From: Prosopocoilus inquinatus
Lineage: Eukaryota; Arthropoda; Insecta; Coleoptera; Lucanidae
Reading direction: 5' to 3'
NCBI GenBank assembly: GCA_036172665.1
Contig: CM069877.1
Span: 11,986,501-12,050,500 of the forward strand
Length of the DNA stretch: 64,000 nt
Shown here: one piece after another, positions 10,716-22,400 of the stretch
Layout of the letters: each line of letters starts with the position of its first letter
Numbering within the stretch: the stretch's first letter is position 1
Notes under the pieces: model-generated
Database searches by the model: none
What the model saw: only the letters and a program-made list of their open reading frames with translations
Told to the model about the DNA's origin: nothing
Made by a program: the position numbers and the translations under genes

Positions 10716-10774
10716 ATTAGGCCACCAAGTATATTATACTATACGCCTAATTTGTAACAATAAATAAATAAATA
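10716..10774 (+). mobile_element. 3' tail of the truncated plus-strand LINE
   Basis: ATTAGGCCACCAAGTATATT through ...TTGTAACAATAAATAAATAA is the 3' end of the LINE family. The reverse complement of the same end sits at 6507-6565 as the tail of the minus-strand copy. This piece belongs to the plus-strand copy begun at 5648 and is followed by the AACCT target duplication. Confidence 0.85.
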
Positions 10775-11450
10775 AACCTAAGCGAGACCAACCCAGATGA
10801 CGGAAAAATTTTTAAAAAATTAGGGAAACGGAAAAATTGGGGAAAAATACTAAAAATTACGGAAAAAAATTGGAAAAAATTCTAAAAATTAGGGAAACAG
10901 TTCAAGGTCAACCCAAGGGACGCCAACCTAAGCAGGGCCAACCCAACCGACGCCAACCCAACCGAGGTCAACCCAGATGACGGAAAAAAATGTAAAAAAT
11001 TAAGGGAACGAAAAAATTATAGAGAAAAAGAGAAAAACATTCAAAATTGCGGAAAAAAATTGAAAAAAATCGGAAAAAATTCAAAAAAATTAAGGAAACA
11101 GTTCAAGGTCAACCCAACCGACGGGAACCCAAGCGAGGCCAACCCAGACGGCAAAAAATTTTTTTAAAAATTAAGCGAACGGAGAAACTTTAAAAAATCG
11201 GAGAAAAAAATAAAAATATCGGGGAAAAATCGAAAGAAATAGGAAAAAAATTCTAAAAATTAAGGAAACCGATTTCTTAAGTTTTCCAACAATTTTTCGT
11301 CACTTTTTCTTAAACTTTCCTTCATTTTTTTTTTTAATTGCTCAAGGTCAACCCAAGCGAGACCAACCCAGGTGACAGAGAAAAATTGAAAAGAATCGAG
11401 AAAAATTTGAAAAAATTCCGAAAATTAGAAAAATCAATTTTTTAAGTTTT
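10775..11450 (+). repeat. CCAACC-type minisatellite array, right part
   Basis: The array interrupted at 5647 continues with the same units (GGTCAACCCAA, GCCAACCTAAGCAGGGCC, GACGGAAAAA) and decays to the right. No coding sequence. Confidence 0.8.
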
Positions 11451-11640
11451 CCAACATTCATTCTTCCGAGTCCCTAGCTGCCGCGAGCCCCCAAAGGCGA
11501 GCGGCCCAAACAGCGCGCAGTGCTTTCTTCACCTCTTCCGTCTCCAAACCAAAACCTCGGTCCATACAAAACCTCGGTCCATATAAAGCCTCTGTCCATA
11601 CCTAACAAGTGGGCGTAGCGTTAGCGGAGCCCACTTTTAT
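11451..11640. other. Short unassigned segment with a small tandem repeat
   Basis: This is mixed-composition sequence with about three copies of a 17-21 bp unit related to AACCTCGGTCCATA at about 11554-11610. No gene is recognised. Confidence 0.4.
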
Positions 11641-13960
11641 TTAATATATAATTTCAAATTTTTAGTTCATTTTCTTAGCTGTAGTGTAAATTATAATAAA
11701 CTATTTAAAGTTTTTCTGTATCGTTACTTTAATAATGCACTGCACTTACGATTTGTCGAAAGATAAAAAAAAAAAAACAATTTTGTTTCAATAAATAAAA
11801 AAGCCTCGGTGTATAGGCAAACCGATGAACTCGGGCGTATGCATGGTTGCCTACATCAAAGTAAGAAACAAGTTCTTTTTTGTTAAGGAATTTATTTATA
11901 AGCTTTAGCGATCGACTAATTATAAGATTATGCAATTTTGCTAATTAAAAGCTTTTTCTTTACAAAACTCACTATTTCCCAAAAGCCAACTTTTCAGAAT
12001 TTGCAAAAAATCTGTCCAGAGCTTTAGCGTCAAATGTTAAATGTTTTTAACTTAAATTTACTGCATACAATTATTGTATACGGTAAATTTAAGTGAAAAA
12101 AATGTAACTGAGTTTTTCCGCTAAAACCCTGTACAGATTTTTGCAGTTGCTGAAAACTTGGCTTTTGGGAAATCGTGGGTTTTGGAAAGAAAGCTCACGA
12201 TTTTTAAATGCTTAAACAATTTTTCACATCTTCCTGATTTTATGCTAGAAATAATCAGTAAATTATTTTTATTTTTTCTAATTTTCTGAAGTATTAGCGT
12301 TGACAGTTATTTAATTACCTTTAAAAATTATTAACGATTTTAGTAATGTGCCGCCAGTTTGTCTAAAAATAAAGGAAAAACATTTTTCATTCAATAAACA
12401 AAAAGCCTCAGTATAGGCAAACCGATCAATTCAGGCGTATGTATGGTTGCCTGCACTAACCGTTGTAAGAAAAAAAATCTTTCTTTGTTAAAGAATTTAA
12501 TTATAAACTCTTACGGCCGACTAATTGTAAGATTATGCAACTTTCCTTTTTTTTTCTTTTCTGAAATGTTGAAACAATTTTCCACACAAATTTTAGTAAC
12601 GTATCAATTTGTCTTAAAATATAACAAAATCTATTTTGTCTCAATAAACAAAACGTCTCTGCAAACAGGCAAACCGATGAACTCGGCCGTATGTATGGTT
12701 TCTGCACTATAGGCGTTAAGAAAAAAATATCTTTTTTTGTAAAGAAATTTATATACAGACTTTCACGATCGATTCATCGTACGATTATGCCATTTTTTAA
12801 ATGTTTAAACAATTTTTCACATTTTCCTGATTTTAAACCAAAAATACAAAAAGTATTATTTTTTTTTCTAATATTCTGGTGCATTAGCGGCGACAATTAT
12901 TTAATTACCTTCAAGCAATTAATTTTAGTAACGAGCCAGATAATTGTCTAAAAATAAAAGAAATCAATTTTGTTTCGATGAAACAAAAAGCCTCAGTATA
13001 GGCAAACCGACTAAGTGGGCCGCACGTGTGGTTGCCTGCACTAAAGGTAGTAAGAAAAAAATTCTTTTTTTTTGTAAGGAATTTACTTATAAATTCTAAC
13101 AATCGACTAATTGTGAGATTATGCAATTTTCCTATTTGTTAAAAGTTGAAACAATTTTCTATGTCTCCCTGATTTTAACTCAGAAGTACAAGAAAAGTAA
13201 ATGCAAAAATTAGTAAAATAATTATTTTTTCAATTTTCCTCGCCAAGAAAATTTAATTACTTTTAAAAACTATTTAAAAAAATTATTAAAATTAATTTTA
13301 ATAACTTGCCAGTTTGTCTAGATATTAAAAAAAAAATCATTTACTAGTTTTTGCATGTTTTACATTTCTGATTTAAAATCAGGAAGATGTGGATAATTGT
13401 TTGAACATTTAACAATTAAGAAAGTTGCATAACCTCACAATTAGTCGACTGTGAGAATAAATAATTATATCATTAACAAAAAATGATTTTTTTTTCATAC
13501 CGCCTTTAGTGCAAGCAACCATGCATTCTCTCGAGTTCATCGGTTTACATATGGAAATCAATTTTGTTTTAATAGACAAAAATTGATTTCTTTAATCTCC
13601 GGACGAACTGGCAAGTTATTAAAATTAATTTTAATAATTTTTTTTTAAATAGTTTTTAAAAGTAATTAAATTTTCTTAGCGAAGAAAATTCAAAAAAAAA
13701 AGAATTTACTAATTTGCTTGTTTGGTACTGCTGATTTAAAATCAGGGAGACGTAGAAAATTGTTTCAACTTTCAACAGATAGGAAAATTGCATAATCTCA
13801 CAATTATTCGTTGGAGTTTATAAGTAAATTCCTTAACAAAGAAAGATTTTTTTTTCTTACAACGGTTAGTGCAGGCAACCATACATACGCTTGAGTTCAT
13901 CGGTTTGCCTATACTGAGGCTTTTTATTTATTGGAAAAGCTTTAGCTATTTATTATATAA
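11641..13960. repeat. Cluster of hairpin-bearing repeat units
   Basis: Six diverged units share a core that begins GCCTCAGTATAGGC, continues AAACCGATGAACTCGG and ends GTATGGTTGCCTGCAC, followed by an A-rich run and CGACTAATTGTAAGATTATG. Forward copies have cores near 11808, 12405, 12660 and 12990. Reverse copies lie near 13505-13555 and 13865-13920. AGGCAAACC pairs with GGTTGCCT in each core. Between units lie AT-rich spacers with inverted segments (13200-13330 against 13600-13690). Related cores occur at 23178, 23852, 25345, 26641 and 41047. Their nature is unknown; a non-autonomous transposon or SINE-like family is possible. Confidence 0.65.
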
Positions 13961-14074
13961 GTGTCTTATAAGGCAAATAAGTCACGCAAGGAATGTTTAG
14001 CCACAAGAGCTTGCTCGAGTGGGCTAATTTTCCTTCACTGACTCATTTGCTACCAAGGCACGAGTGTAATACAC

Positions 14075-14250
14075 ACTTTCATTCAACACCTTTTTATTAC
14101 GAAGTCATAATAATGCCGATTTTAAATAACAGTTTAATTATCTGTTCATAATTCCACTTGTGTTTTATAGACCTCAAAATATACATATATTCAAAATCGG
14201 TGGCATTGTTATGACTTCATAATAAACAGGTGTTGGATGAAAATATTTTG
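14075..14250. mobile_element. Palindromic MITE
   Basis: TTCATTCAACACCTTTTTAT followed by ACGAAGTCATAATAATGCCG at about 14079 is inversely repeated, imperfectly, at about 14195-14246. About 70 bp of AT-rich loop separates the arms. It is a non-coding fold-back element. Confidence 0.6.
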
Positions 14251-14262
14251 AAGTCAATTAAG

Positions 14263-14406
14263 GGGCGGATTCTGTAACTTATTAACGGGCTATTAAAATT
14301 TAGAGGTCCTTTAAAATTTAAAACACAGTTTTATGATTGGTTGGTACCGCAGCAACAAAATTTAACAGTCCTTTAAATTTAACGCTTTCGATACAGAATA
14401 GGCCCC
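14263..14406. mobile_element. Small MITE with GGGGC...GCCCC termini
   Basis: The termini GGGGCGGATTCTGTA and TACAGAATAGGCCCC are inverted repeats, with further inverted similarity (AAATTTAACAGTCCTTTAAA region) inside. The ends resemble PIF/Harbinger or hAT MITEs. The target duplication is not clear. Confidence 0.5.
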
Positions 14407-14957
14407 AAGGTCAGAGTGAAACAGTAATAGGCGAGTTCTTAGAGTCAGCCCCCCGCCTCAAGGAGGGAGAGGGTAATCGGTAACCGCAATCTCACAGCAA
14501 AAAATTAAATTATAGTAACACTGCTGCATAAACTCGGCTCAATATTAAAGGAGCCGGGCTAGTTGAACAAGCAATTAATTGGCGCCCAATATGGGGCTGA
14601 TCTTTTTAGTTCTTTTTTTTGTATTAATGTGTATTTTTTTTCTCTTTTTCAATGAGCCTGGATATTCTGCAAAGGTAAAGTACTGTAGAGTATAGTAATG
14701 CATGCCGCAGGTCCAGGACTTGGCACTTTATGTTCAACATTCGCGCACGAACAAACTTCTCTAATTTAATTCCACATTTCAAGAGCATTTAATTTCCAGT
14801 TACATTCTCATTTGTCATTTATTTACGCACCCAACTTTTTTATTTATATTATGGACCATATCGCAAGGATCGATTAAGAATGTTTTTTTTTTTTTTTTTT
14901 TCTCTTTTAAAACTTAACGAACGTGATTATTTATTTATTTTTTTTTAATTTTGGCAG
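14407..14957. other. Unassigned segment upstream of the ABCA exons, with a primer-binding-site-like string
   Basis: TGGCGCCCAATATGGGGC at 14580-14597 resembles a retroelement tRNA-Lys primer-binding site, so the sequence to its left could be an LTR relic. No matching coding region follows. The rest is T-rich sequence leading into a polypyrimidine tract and the acceptor TTGGCAG at 14951-14957. Confidence 0.3.
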
Positions 14958-16434
14958 TGTCGCCGGGAACCACCACGTGGCACAAATTCAGAATCCTCGT
15001 CAACAAGCGGCTGTTATTCATGCGAAAGAAGAAGCTTCTTTTTCTGGCGATGGTAAAAACATTAAAATAAAAAAATGTTCGAATTTTTTGGTGACCCTAA
15101 CGTTTTTTCGTCCCAAGGTGTTCATAACAACTCTAATCATCGCCTTAGTCTTTAACTTGGGTGGAAGCGGCTCGACTGACACATCCCAGGATGGCCCCAC
15201 GCTGAACCTCGACTTGAATGTTTACGGTGAAACCGGTGTGTACTACAGCAGCACCTCGAGCAAAACCGGAAAGCACTATGAGCAGCTAATCAAACAACAG
15301 CGCAGTGTACCCATGAAGGTTGATAATGTGCTAGACGGTAGGTTACATACGATTGGACTTTTTAATTAAAATCAATTAATTCTTTTGATGATTGCAGCTA
15401 TTATAGAAAAAGGAATTGAAAACATTGCCTATTACAAGCAGCGAATGATAGTGGGGGCCAAATTCATGGGCCACCACGGCAGCCGAACTGAACATGTCGA
15501 TGTGATGTATTCCAACAGCGCTTTGCATGGTGCCCCCATTTCCCTAAACCTAGTCATGAACACGATGTTAAAAATGTACGCCGGTGAAGATCACTCGATT
15601 GTAGCAAGCAACACCCCCCTGCATTCAGTGGTTAACAAACAGGCTCGGCTGGAGCAAACGGAGATTATAAATTTAGTCATGTGGTTCATTCTCTTCCCGC
15701 TAGGTATGGGCTACACTATCCGGTGGGGATGATTTTGTAAGCGCTGTGCACTTTTGTTGTTTCAGCGCCCCTCTTCATCATCTCGTACATCATTTCGTTT
15801 ACACACGCAGAGGAATCGAGCAACATCCGGAGACTGCAGCACATCTGCGGGGTTTCCCCGAGGCTCTATTGGATTACGAACTTGATTTGGGATGTTTTGT
15901 ATTATCTCACTGCGATGGGGTTAAGCCTGTTGGTACTGTACGTTTTGGCCTCTGCGCTTGGCTTTTTCGGGGTTAATCTATTTGGTAATTACTTGCTGTT
16001 TGGAGCGCAGGAATTCGGTGAGTTTTTTTTTTTTTTTTTCTAAATACACATCTGAGCAACTCGTTCTTCTAAACAATAATTTCCAGGAATGCTCGCTTTA
16101 ATCCTGGTGGTTTACGCATGCAGCGTTCCATGGGCGTATTGGACCAGTTACGTGCATAAAACAGTTGAAAGTGCCTACTCCACGTACCTACTCCTGAACA
16201 TCAGCGTATTCCCCATCTTAACAATCTGTGTTCTGGTCATGGAGATTTCCGGTGACAAACACTACGAGCAGGTTTCGGTCGTCTTGCGTTACGTGTTCGC
16301 GTTCTTCCCCCAGTTTTCGCTCACGCACATGGCATCGAAGTTCTCCAGAAAATTCGTGCAGAACAACAACTGGGACGTCAAGTCGGAGAAGGAAAAGAGG
16401 CTCGTGTGCAGCTACGATTCACTACCGTGTTGTG
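14958..16434 (+). CDS. ABCA exons encoding transmembrane domain 2
   Basis: The first segment ends in a membrane helix ([16 protein letters not shown]) at the start of the exofacial loop. The exon at 15398 holds loop sequence and reaches the next helix ([11 protein letters not shown]). The exons at 15766 and 16087 encode the remaining helices ([59 protein letters not shown]). In the first segment a GTAAAA donor at 15053 and an AAG acceptor at 15117 would remove 65 bp but would not keep frame. Reading straight through is open. Either the first exon is one piece (14958-15337), a different splice is used, or there is a lesion. Splices 15338-15397, 15704-15765 and 16018-16086 are all phase 1. Confidence 0.85.
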
Positions 16435-19400
16435 GTAAGTCCGCATTAATCCCTTCTCTTACAGGTGGTACGAGAAACTGTCGATGTAACAGACGGGACA
16501 TTTCAGGATTGTCCCGTCCGTTACGCAAATTATTGTATTATTACAGGTGGGCGGTACGGGAAATTGTCGATGTAAGGGAGGTTTTTATTATTATTGTCTT
16601 TAATGAAGAAAGAATAAACACAATAATTTGCGTAATGAATAGGACAATCCTGTTACGTAAATTATTGTCTGCAATTATTAGTAGAGGTGTGGGCGGTACG
16701 GGAAATTGTGTGTATCGATTTTCGATTATTCGAGTATCGGTTACCGATACATGTTTAAATATCGGATCGATATGTTTCGAATTTGGCACATGTTTAGAAA
16801 AATTATGATTTATTTTATAAATACTTTCATTCATTGACAAAAATTTTATTTCATTGACGAAATTTTAATTATTCTACGTGTTCGTGTTTCCCCCAAAAAA
16901 TAAAAATGAATCATAATTTCCATTTTGGACTCAAAGGAGGTTGACTTTTAGAATGTCTTCGATAAATTTATTTCTTACAAATTCGTACTTGAATGGCCGT
17001 AGTAAATACGCTCCTAACGGGTCGGACACTTATTCTGAATCGCCCTGTGTACGACGCGAAGCGAAAAGAAACAAAAGAAGGTCGAGAACAAGCTGAAATG
17101 AAAGCAAACTGTAAAAAGGTGATGATACGATTTAAAAAGAACAAAAAAAGAAACGAACGACGAAATGGAGTGCATGAAACTAAAGAGCACAACTACGATG
17201 ATGAATACAAAACAAATGAAAACCGATGGAATGGGCGAAAAGGCGCCAATAAAATACGAAAGATTAGTTCGATAAGAAAAGCAAAAGAGAAATCCGCAGT
17301 AGGTATGAAAGCTTAAAGAAGAGAAAGACAAAACAAGAGAAAGTTGATGATTAAGTTGAACAAAAAAAAACAATGAATGAATCTCGAAAAGAGTAAAAAA
17401 ATAACAAAAGTACCACGATGTTAAAATGGACGAAATATGAAAATCGACGTTTTCGCAAATAAAAACAAAATCGATGGAAACAAAAGAGAACTGTAAAACG
17501 GAGTCATTAAAGTACGAAAATCAATTCGATAAAAAAATATGCGAAAAACAGAAGAAAAACAACAGAAAAATAGACAGACAATGAATAATAAACCAAAAAT
17601 AGCGATTCTCTGGCAGGAAACATCAATTCCTTAAAACAAAAGAGAAAGAAAAAATTAATGAAATTAACAAAAAACCAAAAGAAAAACGACTGATGACTTA
17701 GTTAAAAATTTCAGTTGTGTCCTCAGAATTGCCAACAGCTATTAAAAAATCATGGCTTACTCCAATTCAAAATTGAAAAATTGATCAGGTATTAGAATAC
17801 AGGATTTTGTTTAGTGTCGTTATGTTAGTGTTGTTAAATTACCGGTAATTTATTTTTAATGTTACCGTAACATTACCGAGTACAGCTCAGGTAGCGACAT
17901 CTCGCGCCGAAGTTACCAACTACATTTTCAACTAAAAAATTGATATTTATTTAATTTTCTGATTAATTTGATATCGGATCCGCATTACGTTTGTGTCTTT
18001 TATTAAAATATAAGGTTTCCAATACTTAATATTACGTATTTCCACTAAATAATTTCATGTCTGAAGGAAAATATTTTTAGGTTATGTTAAGTATTTATTT
18101 TCTTTCTTTAGTATTTACGTTTTTTCTAACTAACTAAAAATATTTCATGGCCATTTGTTTCATAGGTTTACTTGTATTTTGCAAGTGTGCAACTCGATCT
18201 TCTTCGTTCCACTTGTCGGAATATCGATATCCGATATTTCGATACGGATCGATATCCAATACGTCGATACGGTTGAAAATATGTATGTATTACGGCTGAA
18301 AATATGTATCGATACAGCTGGTGTATCGATAGATATCGATTTTTATATCTATACATCGACCCAGCCCTAATTATATCTTGATCTATTAAATTTAATTGTG
18401 ATTGAAAATTTAATTGCAATTAAGAATTTAGCTGCAACTAAATTTAATTGTAATCTGCAATGAATCCAATTAATTGCAATTAAACATTAACAAACTAATT
18501 TTTTAATCAATTGATTAATTAATTGAAGTTTTAATTGATTAATGGCACTGGGACGTTTGCTTTAAAAAATCACTTCAAGATTTTTACAATAATTTTTAAA
18601 ATATTTCTAGAGCTGAAGTGTCCGGAGCTTTGAATTTAGCGGGCAAAAAAAATAGTTCAATAAAAATCGGGTAGATGGCGCTGCAATAAATCAATCTCTG
18701 TCGTGAATCTACGATCTCTGTCAATCTCTAAATCAATCATCTCGAGCAGAGTTGCCAAATTTGGCGAAATTCCGCCATTTGGGCTATATTTTAGACAAAT
18801 TTGGCGTTTTAAAAATCTTACTTGGCGCTTGATTTGAGCTACTTTGATTGTTGTCTTGATATAACATAGTGTTGTGAGTCGGTAATATTACCACGTTACC
18901 TTACGCAAAATTTCCAATGTTACCGGTAAGGTAACATTCATTTGTTACCGTTAGTTACCGTTTGTTACCTCTGTTGTCAACTCGAGTTGCACACTTGCAA
19001 AATACAAGTAAACCAATGAAACAAATGGCCACGAAATATTTCTAGTTAGTTAGAAAAAACGTAAATACTAAAAAAAGAAAATAAATACTTAACATAACCT
19101 AAAAATATTTTCCTTCAGACATGAAATTATTTAGTGGAAATACATAATATTAAGTATTGGAAACCTTATATTTTAATAAAAGACACAAACGTAATGCGGA
19201 TCCGATATCAAATTAATTAGAAAATTGAATAAATATCACTTTTTTAGTTGAAAATGTAATTGGTAGTAACTCCGACGCGAGATGTCGCTACCTGAGATGT
19301 ACTCGGTAATGTTACGGTAACATTAAAAATAAATTACTGGTAATTTAACAACACTAACATAACGACACTAAACAAAATCCTGTATTCTAATACCTGATCA

Positions 19401-22400
19401 ATTTTTCAATTTTGAATTGGAGTAAGCCATGATTTTTTAATAGCTGTTGGCAATTCTGAGGACACAACTGAAATTTTGAATTAAGTCATCAGTCGTTTTT
19501 CTTTTGGTTTTTTGTTAATTTCATTAATTTTTTCTTTCTCTTTTGTTTTAAGGAATTGATGTTTCCTGCCAGAGAATCGCTATTTTTGGTTTATTATTCA
19601 TTGTCTGTCTATTTTTCTATTGTTTTTCTTCTTTTTTTCGCATTTTTTTATCGAATTGGTTTTCGTATTTTAATGACACCGTTTTACAGTTCTCTTTTGT
19701 TTCCATCGATTTTGTTTTTATTTGCGAAAACGTCGATTTTCATATTTCGTCCATTTTAACATCGTGGTACTTTTGGTTTTTTTTTTTTACTCTTTTCGAG
19801 ATTCATTCATTGTTTTTTTTTGTTCAACTTAATCATCAACTTTCTCTTGTTTTGTCTTTATCTTCTTTAAGCTTTCATACCTACTGCGGATTTCTCTTTT
19901 GCTTTTCTTATCGAACTAATCTTTCGTATTTTATTGGCGCCTTTTCGCCCATTCCATCGGTTTTCATTTGTTTTGTATTCATCATCGTAGTTGTGCTCTT
20001 TAGTTTCATGCACTCCATCTCGTCGTTCGTTTCTTTTTTGTTCTTCTTAAATCGTATCATCACCTTTTTATAGTTTGCTTTCATTTCAGCTTGTTCTCGA
20101 CCTTCTTTTGTTTCTTTTCGCTTCGCGCCGTACACAGGGCGATTCAGAATAAGTGTCCGACCCGTTAGGAGCGTATTTACTACGGCCATTCAAGTACGAA
20201 TTTGTAAGAAATAAATTTATCGGAGACATTCTAAAAGTCAACCTCCTTTGAGTCCAAAGTGGAAATTATGATTCATTTTTATGTATATATATGGTTACGA
20301 ATTTGGGGGTCCACAAATTATAGTCAATAACACTTTAATTAAAAGCTGTCGCTTTACAAAATTAACGACACAGTTGTAATGAGCTTGTCTTCTATCAAAT
20401 AACAGTTTTACAAAATGTACTTTCTATTTATTCGAGGTACGAACCCTTCGCTTGCCAACTTAATAACTAAACTCCTGGCGGATCGTACGACTAATACAGG
20501 GAAGGGCAAAAGTATAGAACCGGCTTAATATTTCGAAAACTGTTTGACGTATTTGTTTTAAATTTGGTATGTGATTTAGAGTCAGTAAGACCTACTGTAC
20601 CAATTTATTTCAATTGTTTATCTGCTCTTGTTTCTGAGATCCAACGCCTACTTGTTTTTTTTTTTTAATGACAACCTACTGATTTCTTTCCTGTATTTAA
20701 TAGCTCGTTTAATTCTCTAAACGACTACATAAAAATATTTATCTATTACATAAGAAAATTTTCGAGAAAATAACGTTTGATGAAAAACTTAAGAAAAATG
20801 GTCTATTGTTTGATATTCGACAAAATTTTAGTTTTAACAAAAAAAAAACTAGAAGGCTACAAGATTATGGGTTGTTTTTAAGATAGAACTAATGCAATCA
20901 ACAATAAAAGTTGTTTTAAAAATATGAAAACAAATACAGGGAAGGAGAAAAGCATGGAACCGGCTGAATATTTCGAAAACTGTTTGACGTATCTATTTGA
21001 AATTTGGTTTGTGATTCAGAGTCAGTAGGACCTACATTACCAATTTATTTCAATTGTTTGTCTGCTCTTGTTTCTGAAATCCAACGCCTACTTGATTTTT
21101 TTTTTAATCACAACCTACTGATTTTTTTCCTTTGTTTAATAGCTCGTTTAATTCTTCAAAGGACCACATAAGAATATATTTCATAAGAAAATTTTCGAGA
21201 AAAAAGCGTTTGAATGAAAAAATTAGGAAAAATGGTTTATTGTCTGATATTCGACAAAAATTCTAGTTTTAACAAAAAAAACTGGAAGACCACGAGATTA
21301 TGGACTGTTTTTAAGATAGCACTAAAGAAAATTTTAATAAAAATTGCCTTAAAAACATGAAAACAAATACCAAATATCAGCGTAAACCATTTTTTTATAA
21401 CTTTTTCATTCAAATATTATTTTCTCGAAAATTTTCTTATGCAATAGATAAATATTTTTATGTGGTCGTTTGAAGAATTAAAGGAAAAATCAGTAGGTTG
21501 TCATTTAAAAAAGAATCAAGTAGGCATTGGATCTCAGAATCAAGAGCAGATAAACTATTGAAACAAATTGGTAATGTTGGTCCTATTGATTCTGAATCAC
21601 ACACCAAATTTCAAATAGATACGTCAAACAGTTTTCGGAATATTCAGCCGGTTCCATACTTTTGCCCTTCCTTGTATAGCAGAGCCCTCTGTTGCTCGAA
21701 CGTACTAAAATGACCGAGTAGCTTCGTTAACGTTCTGTGACGCAAGGTGGAGTTACTGATGATAAAAATAGACCTGTTTGCGCGTCACGGCTTTAACAAT
21801 ATACAAGTTACACATTACACATTTTTTCTTCCCTCATTGTTTTTCTTTTGTTTTTAATTTACAAACAGCCCCCGAGAGTGACCAGTGCAGGGATCACCGG
21901 TCGTACTTTACCGATTTGGATTTCCTGTACGTCACACTTGTCACTACTTGCCTCAGCTTGCTCCTGCTGATGTGGTTCGATACTATTCGTTTCATGTTCA
22001 AAAGCCTGGTGTTACATTTACCCTTCCGCGGCGGCTATAAAGACACAGAGCCAAGCAACTCGCAACCCGAAGGAGGGGATGTAAAACAGAAACACGAAGG
22101 AGTGGATGAAAAACAGAAAAAGAGTAAGTGCCCCTCCCTCCCATCCATCAAATTAATTCTTCACGACGTGCCCTCTTTTAGTTCTAGACGTGAAATCAAT
22201 CAGGCAGAAATACTTGACGCCCAGATCGTGGCCCCCATGGAAAGAAATCATCAAGAAGATTAGTTTCAATGTGATGAAGGGCGAATGCGTCGGCCTGCTC
22301 GGGGTGAACGGTGCAGGTAAGAGCACGACCTTCCGGATCCTGGCAGGCGAAGAGAAACCAGTCGATGGCAGTGTCACGACAGACGACAAATCCATTTACG

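Noticed and set aside
4366..11450. Telomeric or subtelomeric repeat (CCTAA in the minisatellite)
   Set aside because: CCTAA occurs once per unit and is not tandem; LINE insertion here is by ordinary small target duplications.
11641..13960. tRNA or CRISPR-like interpretation of the repeated hairpins
   Set aside because: No A/B boxes or cloverleaf, unit spacing is irregular, units occur in both orientations, and the setting is an animal nuclear genome.
16993..20189. Mirror-image open frames of 67-119 codons in the 3.4-kb inverted repeat
   Set aside because: Low-complexity K/R- or F/S-rich frames appear on both strands because the arms are inverted copies; no motif.
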